64,000 nucleotides of DNA from CBDBJK01 sp965206395 (GTDB lineage Bacteria > Chloroflexota > Dehalococcoidia > Lucifugimonadales > CATOSD01), in the NCBI GenBank assembly GCA_965206395.1, contig CBDBJK010000034.1, positions 235,960-299,959 of the forward strand, read 5' to 3'. Positions 55,073-63,770 of the stretch are shown piece after piece. Each line of letters starts with the position of its first letter. The first letter of the stretch is position 1. The notes under the pieces are model-generated. The model searched no databases, was not told the origin of the DNA, and saw only the letters and a list, made by a program, of their open reading frames with translations. The position numbers and the translations under genes were made by a program.

Positions 55073-55480
55073 ATGGCACAGCTAGAGCGAACAATTGTAA
55101 ACCTACGCCAACCCATAGGCGCATATTCTCACGCGGTACGAGTCAAGGCCGGAGAGCTTGTGTTCATTGCAGGGCAGGTGGCGGTGGACGCCGACGGAAA
55201 CGCGGTGGGCAAGGACGATGTGGCCGCCCAAACGCGCCAGGTCTATGAAAACCTGGGCAGCGTGCTGGCGAGCGTCGGCGCATCCTTCAGCAACGTACTT
55301 GAATTCACCACCTACCTGGTGGGCAGAGAATCGTTCGAGCCGTACTCGCAGGCCAGATCTGAGGTATTCCCCGAGATTTTCCCGGACAAAGACTATCCAG
55401 CGAACACGCTGCTAATTATCAGCGGCCTTGCCCGCCTTGAATTCTTGGTGGAAATCAAGGCAGTCGCCGCTCTGCCATAG
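55073..55480 (+). CDS. RidA-family reactive-intermediate deaminase
   Basis: 135 residues, GGGAGG upstream. PIGAYSHAVRVKAGELVFIAGQVAVD and NTLLIISGLARLEFLVEI are RidA features. RidA clears 2-aminoacrylate and similar enamines released by PLP dehydratases. It is divergent from the dehydratase gene with a 72-bp gap between the starts, which fits that role. The usual catalytic Arg is replaced in SGLARLEFLVEIK. Confidence 0.85.
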   Translation: MAQLERTIVNLRQPIGAYSHAVRVKAGELVFIAGQVAVDADGNAVGKDDVAAQTRQVYENLGSVLASVGASFSNVLEFTTYLVGRESFEPYSQARSEVFPEIFPDKDYPANTLLIISGLARLEFLVEIKAVAALP

Positions 55481-55601
55481 CAGCATTGGCTATCCCCATC
55501 CGAACCTTCCTCAGCGGTTGCTGGGGAGGCAGCTTCTTTTTCTTTCCCCTTTCACAACGGGGGAGGGGGAAAGAGGGGGCTTAGGCCAACGGAACACAGC
55601 C
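55481..55601. other. 121-bp GC-rich inverted-repeat region
   Basis: It holds CCTCAGC/GCTGGGGAGG stems and CTTTCCCC/GGGGGAAAG arms separated by TTCACAACG. It lies between the convergent ridA and a hypothetical gene, and may be a degenerate extragenic repeat and bidirectional terminator. Confidence 0.4.
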
Positions 55602-56183
55602 TTACTTCGGGCGAACCCATGTCTCCGACCATGCGAGGCAGGCGGTACTGCTTTCGTTTTCGCCACGCTGGTCTGGGAAGGGTCGGCCCTCCGCGACCAG
55701 ACCGTTCAGTGTAAGCTGTGCCCTCCGAGCCGGTATGAAGCAGCTAAAGACGCCAAGCGCCCTTCCGGGAATGCTGTTTGGGGCTATCTGCAACATGAAC
55801 GGCTCCGCAAAATCGTACCACGTTAACGAGATAGTCTCCTCCTCGCTTTCCACAGTCTCGGTCCAAAACGTCACGCCGTCGCCGGACTTGGAGAAGATGG
55901 CGTCGATCACCGGCAGGTTCTGGTCTGCGAACCCAGGAAAGAGAAAGCTCTCGATCTCTTCTTGCAGCCAACGCGCGACGGCGATGTTGTCGGAGTAAAC
56001 GCGAACCTCGTCATTGGTGACATCACTCTTTAGAAAGAGCACGTGTCCCTGCCCTCCCGGAGAATGCAGCACACGCCAATGGCTTGAACGTGTGGTCTGT
56101 TGGCTGCCCTCTTCTTGTTGTAGACGAATAAACGAATTCTCGCCCGTCATGCGGACCTCGGTCGGGCCTGTGGGACTGACCAT
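55602..56183 (-). CDS. Hypothetical protein, 193 residues
   Basis: ATG 56183 with GGGAGG. Beta-rich: VRMTGENSFIRLQ, HWRVLHSPGG, HVLFLKSDVTNDEVRVYSDN, VTFWTETVESEEETISLTWYDF. Its middle looks like a beta-sandwich or barrel. I do not recognise the family. Confidence 0.65.
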   Translation of the reverse strand: MVSPTGPTEVRMTGENSFIRLQQEEGSQQTTRSSHWRVLHSPGGQGHVLFLKSDVTNDEVRVYSDNIAVARWLQEEIESFLFPGFADQNLPVIDAIFSKSGDGVTFWTETVESEEETISLTWYDFAEPFMLQIAPNSIPGRALGVFSCFIPARRAQLTLNGLVAEGRPFPDQRGENESSTACLAWSETWVRPK

Positions 56184-56353
56184 GACTGACCTCCCTTTTG
56201 GCATTGAATTGAAAACATAGGGTGATTTCTGTTTACCGAGCTATTTTCATGCTTTGCGGACCAAAAGGCAACCTGGCAGAAAACTCACTGAAATGCCGCA
56301 GCAAGATTTTAGATTAAATCCAGAAATTGTCTTAAAATTCATCCAAAATTCTA

Positions 56354-56383
56354 TTGACACGAACAAGCGTTCTATCGTATATT
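56354..56383 (+). promoter_or_regulatory. Sigma-70-like promoter, cut off from its gene by an IS
   Basis: TTGACA (56354-56359), 18-bp spacer, TATATT (56378-56383). IS copy D begins 28 bp after it. The VOC gene at 57655 starts 43 bp after the IS, so the promoter and gene were probably adjacent before insertion. The region 56184-56353 before it shows nothing else. Confidence 0.6.
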
Positions 56384-56410
56384 GAACGTAGCCACAGTCC
56401 GGACTGCTAG

Positions 56411-57612
56411 GGAACCTCTGAACAACTCGGCGCAAGCGTGGATGGGCAGAGTGGTTCCGTTCTTTGGAGATGTTCAGGCATCTTTGTGACGTTCCAGGTC
56501 GTGGTTGAGGCGTTCAGACCGTGTCTGTTGTGGCCTCGAAGCGGCTTTTCGGAGCCATCGCGGCTCCCCGGCCGTGATTTGCTCACTGCGCCCCTCTCAT
56601 GCCGCCAGACGGCGCTCTGCCGTCATCAAGTTGGCCAGCCCCAGTAGCAATGCCAGCCGTTGCGCGTTCTTAGCCAACCCTCGGTAGCGCACCTTGGCGT
56701 AGCCAAAGCGCCGCTTCACGTACAGGAACGGATGCTCCACTTTCGCTCTGACCGACGCTTTGCGCTTCTCCGCCAACGCCTCGTGGCTGCCAGGCTCCAG
56801 GTGCCGTCGCCGGCCGGGCCTCATCGCCACTCGCCACTCCACATCCAACTCTCGATTCTCCAACCGCTTGTCCACTCCCTGATACCCCGCATCCCCCCAC
56901 ACTCGTTTCTCTCCACCGTGCAGCAATCGGTGCGCTTCTGTCACATCATGCACGTTAGCTGGCGTCGTAGTCATGCTGTGTACCACTCCCGTCTCAGCGT
57001 CAGCGCCTACGTGTACTTTCATCCCGAAGCGCCACTCGTTCCCCTTCTTCGTCTGGTGCATCTCAGGGTCTCGCTCACCCGCACGATTCTTCGTCGATGA
57101 CGGCGCCTCTATGATGCTCGCGTCCACGATCGTCCCCTCCCGAAGCCGCAGTCCCTGGGACTCCAGATGACGGTTTATCTCCTCGAACAGACTCTGCCCC
57201 AACTCATGCTCTTCCAGCAGATGGCGGAAGTTCAGAATCGTCGTCTCGTCCGGCAGCGGGCCCGACAGCTTCAACCCTACGAACCGTCTCACCGACTCGA
57301 CCTCGTAGAGCATGTCCTCCATACCAGGATCGCTCAAGTTGTAGAACAACTGCACGCAGTGTATCCGCACCATCGCCGACAACTCATATGGTCGACGGCC
57401 TCGGCCCGCCTTGGGATAGAACGGACGGATGCGCTCTTCCATCTGTTCCCACGGGATCAGAGCATCCATGCGCTCCAGGAATATCTCCCGGCGGGTCTTG
57501 CGCTTCTTGCTCTCGTATTCCAAGTCCGCAAATGTTGGCTGGTCCATCAATTATCTCCCCGAACACAGTGCTATTCTCTATGCTACTATGCCCAGACTTG
57601 TTCAGAGTATCC
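56411..57612 (-). mobile_element. IS5-family element, copy D, 1202 bp
   Basis: Left end GGAACCTCTGAACAA, right end the complement of GGATACTCTGAACAA. Flanked by CTAG at 56407-56410 and 57613-57616. It shares family and ends with copy C but its DNA differs clearly, so the two came separately. Confidence 0.92.
56597..57547 (-). CDS. IS5-family transposase (copy D)
   Basis: 316 residues, GGGGAG upstream. The DDE residues lie in IVDASII, WGDAGYQG and VEHPFLYVKRRFG. The frame is intact. About 83 percent of positions match copy C. Confidence 0.93.
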   Translation of the reverse strand: MDQPTFADLEYESKKRKTRREIFLERMDALIPWEQMEERIRPFYPKAGRGRRPYELSAMVRIHCVQLFYNLSDPGMEDMLYEVESVRRFVGLKLSGPLPDETTILNFRHLLEEHELGQSLFEEINRHLESQGLRLREGTIVDASIIEAPSSTKNRAGERDPEMHQTKKGNEWRFGMKVHVGADAETGVVHSMTTTPANVHDVTEAHRLLHGGEKRVWGDAGYQGVDKRLENRELDVEWRVAMRPGRRRHLEPGSHEALAEKRKASVRAKVEHPFLYVKRRFGYAKVRYRGLAKNAQRLALLLGLANLMTAERRLAA

Positions 57613-57654
57613 CTAGCAATAACAACCATTAAAGAAGAATGAGGAGCAACTATT

Positions 57655-58008
57655 ATGGGTCAACCCGTCGTACATTGGGAAATCCAGGCCAAGGATGGCA
57701 AGAAGCTGCAAGACTTCTATACGAACCTGTTTGATTGGAAAGCAAACTTCGAAGAAGCCATGAACTATAGTGTGTTTGAGAGTGGAGGCGATGGCGGCAT
57801 TGGTGGCGGCATTGCCACAGTCGAGGACACACCGACTTTTCTGACGTTCTACGTGCAGGTCGACGATCTTCAGGCGTATCTCAATAAGGCTGAAGGCCTC
57901 GGAGCCAAAACGTTAATGCCGCCGATGGAAGTCCCCGGAGCAGGCACATCCGTTGCCTTGTTCAGTGACCTTGAAGGCAATACAATCGGCCTTTATAAAG
58001 GCGAGTAG
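57655..58008 (+). CDS. VOC/glyoxalase family protein
   Basis: 117 residues, GAGGAG upstream. VVHWEIQAKDGKKLQDFYTNLFDW keeps the first metal His, and GTSVALFSDLEGNTIGLYK is the second half motif with its metal Glu replaced by a hydrophobic context. Similar to the small bleomycin-resistance-like VOC proteins. Function unknown. Confidence 0.8.
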   Translation: MGQPVVHWEIQAKDGKKLQDFYTNLFDWKANFEEAMNYSVFESGGDGGIGGGIATVEDTPTFLTFYVQVDDLQAYLNKAEGLGAKTLMPPMEVPGAGTSVALFSDLEGNTIGLYKGE

Positions 58009-58050
58009 TGTCTTTACGGGACTAAGCAGGTAGTCAAGGAGAGCGCCCGC

Positions 58051-58227
58051 GTGATGCCCAAGATTGACCGAGAGTTTGGATATTTGCCGGATATGATATC
58101 GATTTGGGTCAAGGGCTACATGAGAATGTCGTACTTTAAAATGATTCGATTGGCGGTCAAGCATCGAACGCATAAGCACTATGTTAAGGCTCGTGCTAAC
58201 GTGGGCGCTCTCCGATTACTCAGTTAA
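58051..58227 (+). CDS. Small ORF, 58 residues
   Basis: GTG-ATG start with AAGGAG 9 nt before the GTG. It encodes a basic peptide (MPKIDREFGYLP...VKGYMRMSYFKMIRLAV...). No family recognised. It may be a small gene, a remnant or chance. Confidence 0.3.
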   Translation: MMPKIDREFGYLPDMISIWVKGYMRMSYFKMIRLAVKHRTHKHYVKARANVGALRLLS

Positions 58228-58238
58228 GTCAACTATCG

Positions 58239-59831
58239 CTACCAGCCCACGGCGACGCCATCGTTGCGAGGCTCGCTTCCTCCCTTTAGCACGCCAGTTT
58301 CCGGGTCTCGCTCGATAATCTGGCCTCCTCCAAACAGAATGCTGTGAGGTGGCTCGACCATCATCGTATGCCCTCTGGATTCCAGATCTCGCACGACGTT
58401 ATCCGACACCAGGCTCTCGATAGCGATTCCCTCGCCCAGCCTGACGCTGAATCGCGGGGCATCCAGCGCCGCTTGAGGGCTGAGGCCGAAGTCGATCATG
58501 TTGACTAGCACTTGAAGATGCCCTTGCGCCTGTTGCATAGCGCCCATCACACCGTAAGATAGCCATATTTCGCCGTCCCTGGTCGCCATGCCAGGTATTA
58601 GCGTGTGGAAGGGGCGCTTGTTAGGCTCAAGGGCGTTGGGATGCTCTGGGTCCAGCGAAAATGAAAGTCCTCTGTTGTGCAACGCGATGCCTGTACCTGG
58701 CACGACCAATCCCGAGCCGAAGCCCTGGAAAACGCTGTTGATAAAAGAGCAGGCGTTGCCTTCGCCATCGACACATGTGATATACACAGTGTCGGCGTGG
58801 GACGGAACAGCGCCTATCGGCACGGATTCTATCGCCCGGCCCTGCTTGATGAGGTTCCGGCGTTGGTTTGCGTAGCTCTTGGACAGAAGCTCGCTCGTGG
58901 GAATGCTCGATTTTCTTGGGTCGGTGATATGGTACAGGCCGTCTGCAAAGGCCAATCGCATGGACTCTATCAGGTGGTGATAGGTATCCGCCGACTGATA
59001 GCCCATACCCGCAATATCGAATCCCTCGGCCAGATTCAAGGCCATCAGCGCGTTAACGCCCTGGCTGTTAGGCGGGCACTCCCAGCAGGTAACTCCTCGA
59101 TAGTCTGTGCAAATCGGCTCCTCCCAGGTGATTTCATGATCGGCCATATCTCCTGCCAGCAGCCAGCCGCCCTGTTCGCGAACGAATCGAGCTATTTTTT
59201 CCGCAAGAGGACCTCTGTAGAAAGCGTCCGCGCCGCCCTCGGCGATGGCACGCAGCGTGCTGGCAAGCTCAGGAAGAAGCACTACCTCCCCTGCTACAGG
59301 CGCTCGACCATCAATAAGCAGCTCGTTGCCGGAGTGATGCGCTCGTAATTTTTCAACGCCGGCAGCCCAGGCTCCGCTAATGACTTCGGACACAGGGAAG
59401 CCGTTGGATGCGTACTCTATGGCGGGTTTCAACACTTCGGATAACGGCATATTGCCGTAGCGTTCAAGGATAGCCTGCCATCCACTGACGGCTCCGGGCA
59501 CTGTTACCGCGTACGCGCTAAGCGGTGGGACGGAATTCAGGCCCTTGGCTCGCAACTCGCTTGCGGACGCCGCACTGGGCGCTCGACCACTGGCATTCAG
59601 GGCGCGCACCTTCTTCTCGTTCGCCATCCAAATCAGGGCGAAGACGTCGCCGCCAACTCCGGTCGAATGAGGCTCAACGACGTTCAAGACAGCGGCGGCG
59701 GCAACCGCGGCATCAACAGCGTTGCCGCCGTTCATCATCGTGCGTAGGCCTGCCATCGCCGCTAAGGGCTGGCTGGTAGCTACCATGCCGTTCCGTGCGG
59801 CAGTCGTTGAACGTCGAGACTCGAATTCCAT
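58239..59831 (-). CDS. Gamma-glutamyltransferase family protein
   Basis: 530 residues. GGNAVDAAVAAAAVLNVVEPHSTGVGGDVFALIW is the large-subunit start; the cleavage and nucleophile Thr is in SHADTVYITCVDGEGNACSFINSVF; and the small subunit has PFHTLIPGM and the GAMQQAQGHLQVL motif. Autocleavage gives two chains. It transfers or hydrolyses gamma-glutamyl groups, for example of glutathione. No clear signal peptide, so location is uncertain. Confidence 0.9.
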   Translation of the reverse strand: MEFESRRSTTAARNGMVATSQPLAAMAGLRTMMNGGNAVDAAVAAAAVLNVVEPHSTGVGGDVFALIWMANEKKVRALNASGRAPSAASASELRAKGLNSVPPLSAYAVTVPGAVSGWQAILERYGNMPLSEVLKPAIEYASNGFPVSEVISGAWAAGVEKLRAHHSGNELLIDGRAPVAGEVVLLPELASTLRAIAEGGADAFYRGPLAEKIARFVREQGGWLLAGDMADHEITWEEPICTDYRGVTCWECPPNSQGVNALMALNLAEGFDIAGMGYQSADTYHHLIESMRLAFADGLYHITDPRKSSIPTSELLSKSYANQRRNLIKQGRAIESVPIGAVPSHADTVYITCVDGEGNACSFINSVFQGFGSGLVVPGTGIALHNRGLSFSLDPEHPNALEPNKRPFHTLIPGMATRDGEIWLSYGVMGAMQQAQGHLQVLVNMIDFGLSPQAALDAPRFSVRLGEGIAIESLVSDNVVRDLESRGHTMMVEPPHSILFGGGQIIERDPETGVLKGGSEPRNDGVAVGW

Positions 59832-59861
59832 TCGCTTCGCTCCTAATGCTGTTTATCGATA

Positions 59862-60875
59862 TTACTCGCCACTTCTGATTTCGGCCTGGACAATGGAGTT
59901 GGTGAAAGCTCCGTTCATTGTCGCCTCGCGCAGCGCAGCGTCAATCGAGACTACCACAGGCCCGTTTGCACTCAAGCGAACGCTGCATTGCTGATTCGGT
60001 TGAACAGAGAAAGTGCGTTCGCCGTCCAGAGCAATGGTGCAAGGCCGCAAGCCCACTTCTATCGGCTCATCAACTTCCATGAGCCGCCATTGCTCTATTC
60101 CTACCGATATGATCTTTCCTGGCGCGACAGGAGCCATGACCGTAGTTTCCCTATTACCCAATTTGACGTATATTCCGCTGTCGTCATCTATATTTAGAGG
60201 ATGCAGCCGTGCACCGATGGCCGAAAGCCCAATGCTGGCAGGCTCGGCGCGGGCGAGGAAGATTTCATGAACCGTGTCCATATCCCAGATGGCCCTCGCC
60301 CCGACGAAGCGCTCCTTCGACACGGCAACATCCACAAGCGCGATGTCTTTGAGTGTACCTTCCTGGTATATCTCAAGGCGATTGCAGGCAGTCGTTACCT
60401 TGTTGAGGTCTACGAGCTTCTGGGCTACTACTCCGGCGGCAAGCCCTGCCACAGTCCCTTCGACCATAGTTGGAAATACGTTGTTTGTTCCCGTAGATAC
60501 CGGAATAAGCGGGACGCTTCCGCAACCTTTTGCCACAGCCCGATTGGTGCCATCGCCTCCAAGAGTGATGAGGCAGGAGACCTCTATCTGTGCCATAATC
60601 TCGGCTGCTTTCAAGGAATCTAGTTCTTCGTCGAAGACGGTCATATCCAGGAACTCGACATCAAGGCTGAGGCTTGCTCCGTCGATAGCGCCCCTGCCCA
60701 GCATCGCGGAGTCGGGCATTATCACGACACGTTCCACGCCTGTGGCATCCAGGCCAGCCAGAATGCGCTTGAGCACATTGACCTTTTCCTGGTTGGACAC
60801 GAATCTGCCGTGAGCTACCAGGCGGCGTATGTCTTTGCCAGCGGCGGGGTTGGCTATGATGCCGACGGTTGCCAA
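59862..60875 (-). CDS. AcoX-like / NAD-kinase-like protein
   Basis: 337 residues. GIIANPAAGKDIRRLVAHG at the start, LITLGGDGTNRAVAKG with the GGDGT motif, and PVSTGTNNVFP agree with the NAD-kinase superfamily and with AcoX-type proteins. The C-terminal half is beta-rich. NAD phosphorylation is possible but AcoX proteins are of uncertain function. It lies immediately left of the att site. Confidence 0.8.
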   Translation of the reverse strand: MATVGIIANPAAGKDIRRLVAHGRFVSNQEKVNVLKRILAGLDATGVERVVIMPDSAMLGRGAIDGASLSLDVEFLDMTVFDEELDSLKAAEIMAQIEVSCLITLGGDGTNRAVAKGCGSVPLIPVSTGTNNVFPTMVEGTVAGLAAGVVAQKLVDLNKVTTACNRLEIYQEGTLKDIALVDVAVSKERFVGARAIWDMDTVHEIFLARAEPASIGLSAIGARLHPLNIDDDSGIYVKLGNRETTVMAPVAPGKIISVGIEQWRLMEVDEPIEVGLRPCTIALDGERTFSVQPNQQCSVRLSANGPVVVSIDAALREATMNGAFTNSIVQAEIRSGE

Positions 60876-61039
60876 GAACGCTCTCCCCTCAAGCTCTTAT
60901 CTAGGCCAGATTTTCGAGCTTCGCCTTCAGCGCACGCGGAAACAGGCCAGTCTATACGAAGTCAGTTATCATTCGAAGAGGCGGCGGAAGAACAAGCTCC
61001 TGAAAAATCCAGGAATCTCCTCACCATGAGCTAGGTTGC

Positions 61040-61084
61040 TGGTGGGCGATAGTGGACTTGAACCACTGACCTTCTGTGTGTAAG
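61040..61084 (-). other. att site: 3' fragment of a tRNA-Val(UAC) gene
   Basis: On the minus strand the sequence contains anticodon loop CTTACAC, the T arm AGTGG-TTCAAGT-CCACT, then ATCGCCC-A-CCA. The 5' half (acceptor GGGCGAT, D arm, 5' anticodon stem) is absent. Such a fragment next to an integrase gene marks one end of an integrated element; the full tRNA gene should be at the other end. Confidence 0.8.
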
Positions 61085-61228
61085 TTGTACGTCCGCTTTC
61101 TCACCGCGTATCACCATATCACGTTTAGGCGCTTGTAGTGCGGTAAAAGTAAATCACCAAATCTCTTTGATATTCTCTATTCGCACCCTGTCCCAAGTGG
61201 TTAGTGGACAGATAGTGGACAAGAAACA
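61085..61228. other. 144-bp gap between att fragment and integrase
   Basis: AT-richer, without a gene. It could carry arm-type binding sites for the integrase, but no direct repeats are obvious by eye. Confidence 0.35.
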
Positions 61229-61473
61229 TTATATCATTCCTTGCATGGACAGGCGCTCGTCAATTGCCAAGGCTGCTGACTCTTGCATTCCCTGAACCAC
61301 ATGAGAGTAAATGTCGAGCGTAATGCTGACCCCTGAGTGGCCTAACCTCTCTTGAACCACCTTCGGGTGAACGCCAGCCGTCAAGAGCAAAGTGGCATGG
61401 GCGTGGCGTAATCCATGCAGCGTCATGTAGGGAAGGTTAGCACGACGGACGATTAGTGCAAAGTCTTTGCTAG

Positions 61474-62290
61474 GTTGTGTTGACATTTCATCTGAGCCAT
61501 ATGAGAGCACCGACGAAGTTCAAGAATCCCAGGAAACGCGACGACAGCTTGTCAAAGCGAGAGAAGATATGCCGGTAGTGCTTGATCTTGTTGATGAAAC
61601 ACTCCACAAGGTGGCGCTCTCGGTAAAGGTACTCATCATACTCTCGTGGCGTCTTTCGATTTGACCGAGGTGGAATCACAGGTAACGCGCCCCTGCCCAG
61701 GATGCATTGGAGAAAATCCATCGAATCGTATCCCTTATCAGCAATCACATGCTCGGTTTCGAAATCAGCTATCAATGCCTGTGCCTGGGTGATGTCGTGA
61801 CGTTGACCTGCTGTGAGCTCAAAGCGCAACGGGTTGCCCAATCCATCCACGCTCACGTGGATCTTGGTACTGAACCCGCCTCGGCTCCGGCCAAGAGCTT
61901 GGGCCGATTGGCCACCGTTTTTTTGGAGGCTCCAGCAGCACAGGGATGAGCGCGAACCACAGTGCTATCACAGTGCTATCAATGATGACATGCTCCATAT
62001 CGGGGTCTTGCACAAAATGCTGATGCATTCGTTCCCATACACCCTTTTCACACCAGCGTGCGAAGCGCTTATATACGCTGTTCCAGTGACCGTAGTGCTC
62101 AGGCAGCAGTCTCCAAGGAGCACCACTTCGTGCCATCCACAGGATGGCCTCGACGTAGCGCCTGCAATCGTCCTCCTCTCCAACGTAGAGGTCTGGGCAT
62201 GAGCGCAGAAATTCAAGGATTTTCGACCATTGTTCATTGCGTAATTCAGTCGTTGACATGTATCCATTATGCACCAAATGTCAACACAAC
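61474..62290 (-). mobile_element. IS5-family element, copy B2, 817 bp
   Basis: Same length and ends as copy B1 (offset 49237 bp); only a few bases differ. Target duplication CTAG at 61470-61473 and 62291-62294, inside the integrase gene. Confidence 0.94.
61488..62259 (-). pseudogene. IS5-family transposase of copy B2, disrupted frame
   Basis: It carries the same A7 run (61918-61924 as T7) and the same 11-bp tandem duplication (61958-61979) as copy B1. The two frames therefore do not join by the ancestral -1 slip. Copies with the same defect imply movement in trans or a source with the same change. Confidence 0.75.
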
Positions 62291-63279
62291 CTAGTCCATT
62301 CAGGGTCGATGGCCTTGCCGTTAAGTTGCGTGAAGACATAGCCTGAGTCTTGCCAGAGGGTGCCTGCCTGTAGCCTGTGTTCTATCTGCTTACCTCGTAG
62401 CTCATGCAATAGGCTGACAGCATTCGGGCTGAGGGCGATAAGCCTTCTCGATTTTCCTGTCTTGGGCTGCCCTTCTACCAGACCTTCCCCTTTGATACGC
62501 TGCAACGATCTTGTGACGCTGATCGTACCTTCATTCAAGTCAACACTGTCCCACTTCAAGCCTGCCAGTTCCGCTCGTCGCATACCCGTGAGTACTGCGA
62601 GGTGGAACAGGTAATAGAATCGGTTGCTCTTTGCAGCCACCAGAAACTCATGGACTGTCTCGGCGTTCCATATCTCCACTTCCCGACTTGGTGGGCGTGG
62701 TGGCGTGGTGGCATCAGCAGGGTTGTGGACGAGATTACCCCATCGTATTGCGTAGCTTAGGGCCTGTTTCAGAACCGTATGACAATGTTTTACAGTCTGT
62801 GCGCTTAGACCCTGGTTTAACAGGTTGCCGTACATACCCTGGATGTGACGGGCCGCGAGAGACTGTAGTGGGATTTGACCGATAGACGGTTCGACATAAT
62901 GGGTAAGAAGGTAGCGATACCCCTGCTGTGTTTTAGGCTTGCAATTGGTCGCCACGTAGCCGTCTAGCCACTGTTGGAAGAACTCGGCTACCGTCTCTTT
63001 ATTCTTGGCAACATAGCTACCGTCCTCGACTATTCCCAGGCGCTCTCGTAGCGCCTTCTCAGCGTCCCTGCGTGAACCCCGCACAGCCTCGGATAGCTTG
63101 GTGATCTTCCCATTGGCGTCAGGTGGGCCGTCATAGCGTATCTGCCAGCTACCCCTTCCCCGCTGCCGTATGCTACCGGCTCCCTTGGCTCTACGCATTG
63201 GTTTGTTGGTCATGTTCTTTACCTCCAAAATTGTGATTAGGGGCCGGACAGGATTCCGGCCCCGCTGCGATGCTTGCGA

Positions 63280-63621
63280 TTACTTTTCTCTACACCACTT
63301 CTGTCCGGCCTTGTGCGCATACCACACTCGACCTTCCTTCTCATACCGCTTGAACTCTGTCTGGTGTTCTTGGCAATAGTGTTCGGTGGTGGTGTCCTCA
63401 GCTTTGGCGCTGCCTTGACTGGCCTGTTCTTTGCCGTTAGCCTTGGCAGTCCACAGCGTTCGTAGCTGCTGTCCAAGCTCTGTGTATAGGCTAGCTTGAG
63501 CCTCTGTCCAAGTCTCATTGGGATCAAGAGCGGCTTCGGCGCATAGCTCGATAGTCTTGTACTCACCTGTTTTGATGGCCTTGGAATATCTCACACTAGC
63601 GGATATGGTTGTGATCTTCAT
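63280..63621 (-). CDS. Hypothetical mobile-element protein with Cys/His motif
   Basis: 113 residues, GGGAG upstream. The C-terminus (YCQEHQTEFKRYEKEGRVWYAHKAG.KWC) has a Cys/His pattern like a zinc ribbon in phage or plasmid single-strand-annealing and ssDNA-binding proteins. The N-terminal half is helical. Probably belongs to the integrated element. Confidence 0.6.
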   Translation of the reverse strand: MKITTISASVRYSKAIKTGEYKTIELCAEAALDPNETWTEAQASLYTELGQQLRTLWTAKANGKEQASQGSAKAEDTTTEHYCQEHQTEFKRYEKEGRVWYAHKAGQKWCREK

Positions 63622-63770
63622 GGTGGTTTCTCCCTGTCAGTAGTATGTGTGGTTCTAGTGAGCTTAGTGTCAGGCATTCGTCTTACTCTGATGGTTTACT
63701 GTTCGGAGTAACCCCAGTGTGGAGGACGGTCATGCTTAATCTGAAGTGGTATTTAAGGTGGACCCCATTA
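63622..63770. other. 149-bp gap before the IS3 end
   Basis: AT-rich leader of the 113-residue gene and the border of the IS3 element. No RNA gene seen. Confidence 0.3.

Larger units (their letters stand above)
61229..63213 (-). pseudogene. Tyrosine integrase interrupted by IS copy B2
   Basis: The 5' part (63213 to 62291) starts MTNKPMRRAKGAGSIRQRG with GGAGG upstream and includes the arm-binding and core-binding regions and the first Arg in TGMRRAELAGL. The 3' part (61473 to 61229) carries HGLRHAHAT and LGHSGVSITLDIYSHV with the catalytic Tyr. Removing the IS and one CTAG gives GKAIDPEWTSKDFALIVRRANL in frame, so the integrase was intact with about 390 residues. It would integrate the element into tRNA-Val. 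Now it is inactive unless the IS leaves. Confidence 0.9.

Noticed and set aside
61040..61120. Complete tRNA-Val gene
   Set aside because: The 5' acceptor GGGCGAT and D arm are missing; only sequence from the anticodon loop to the CCA is present.
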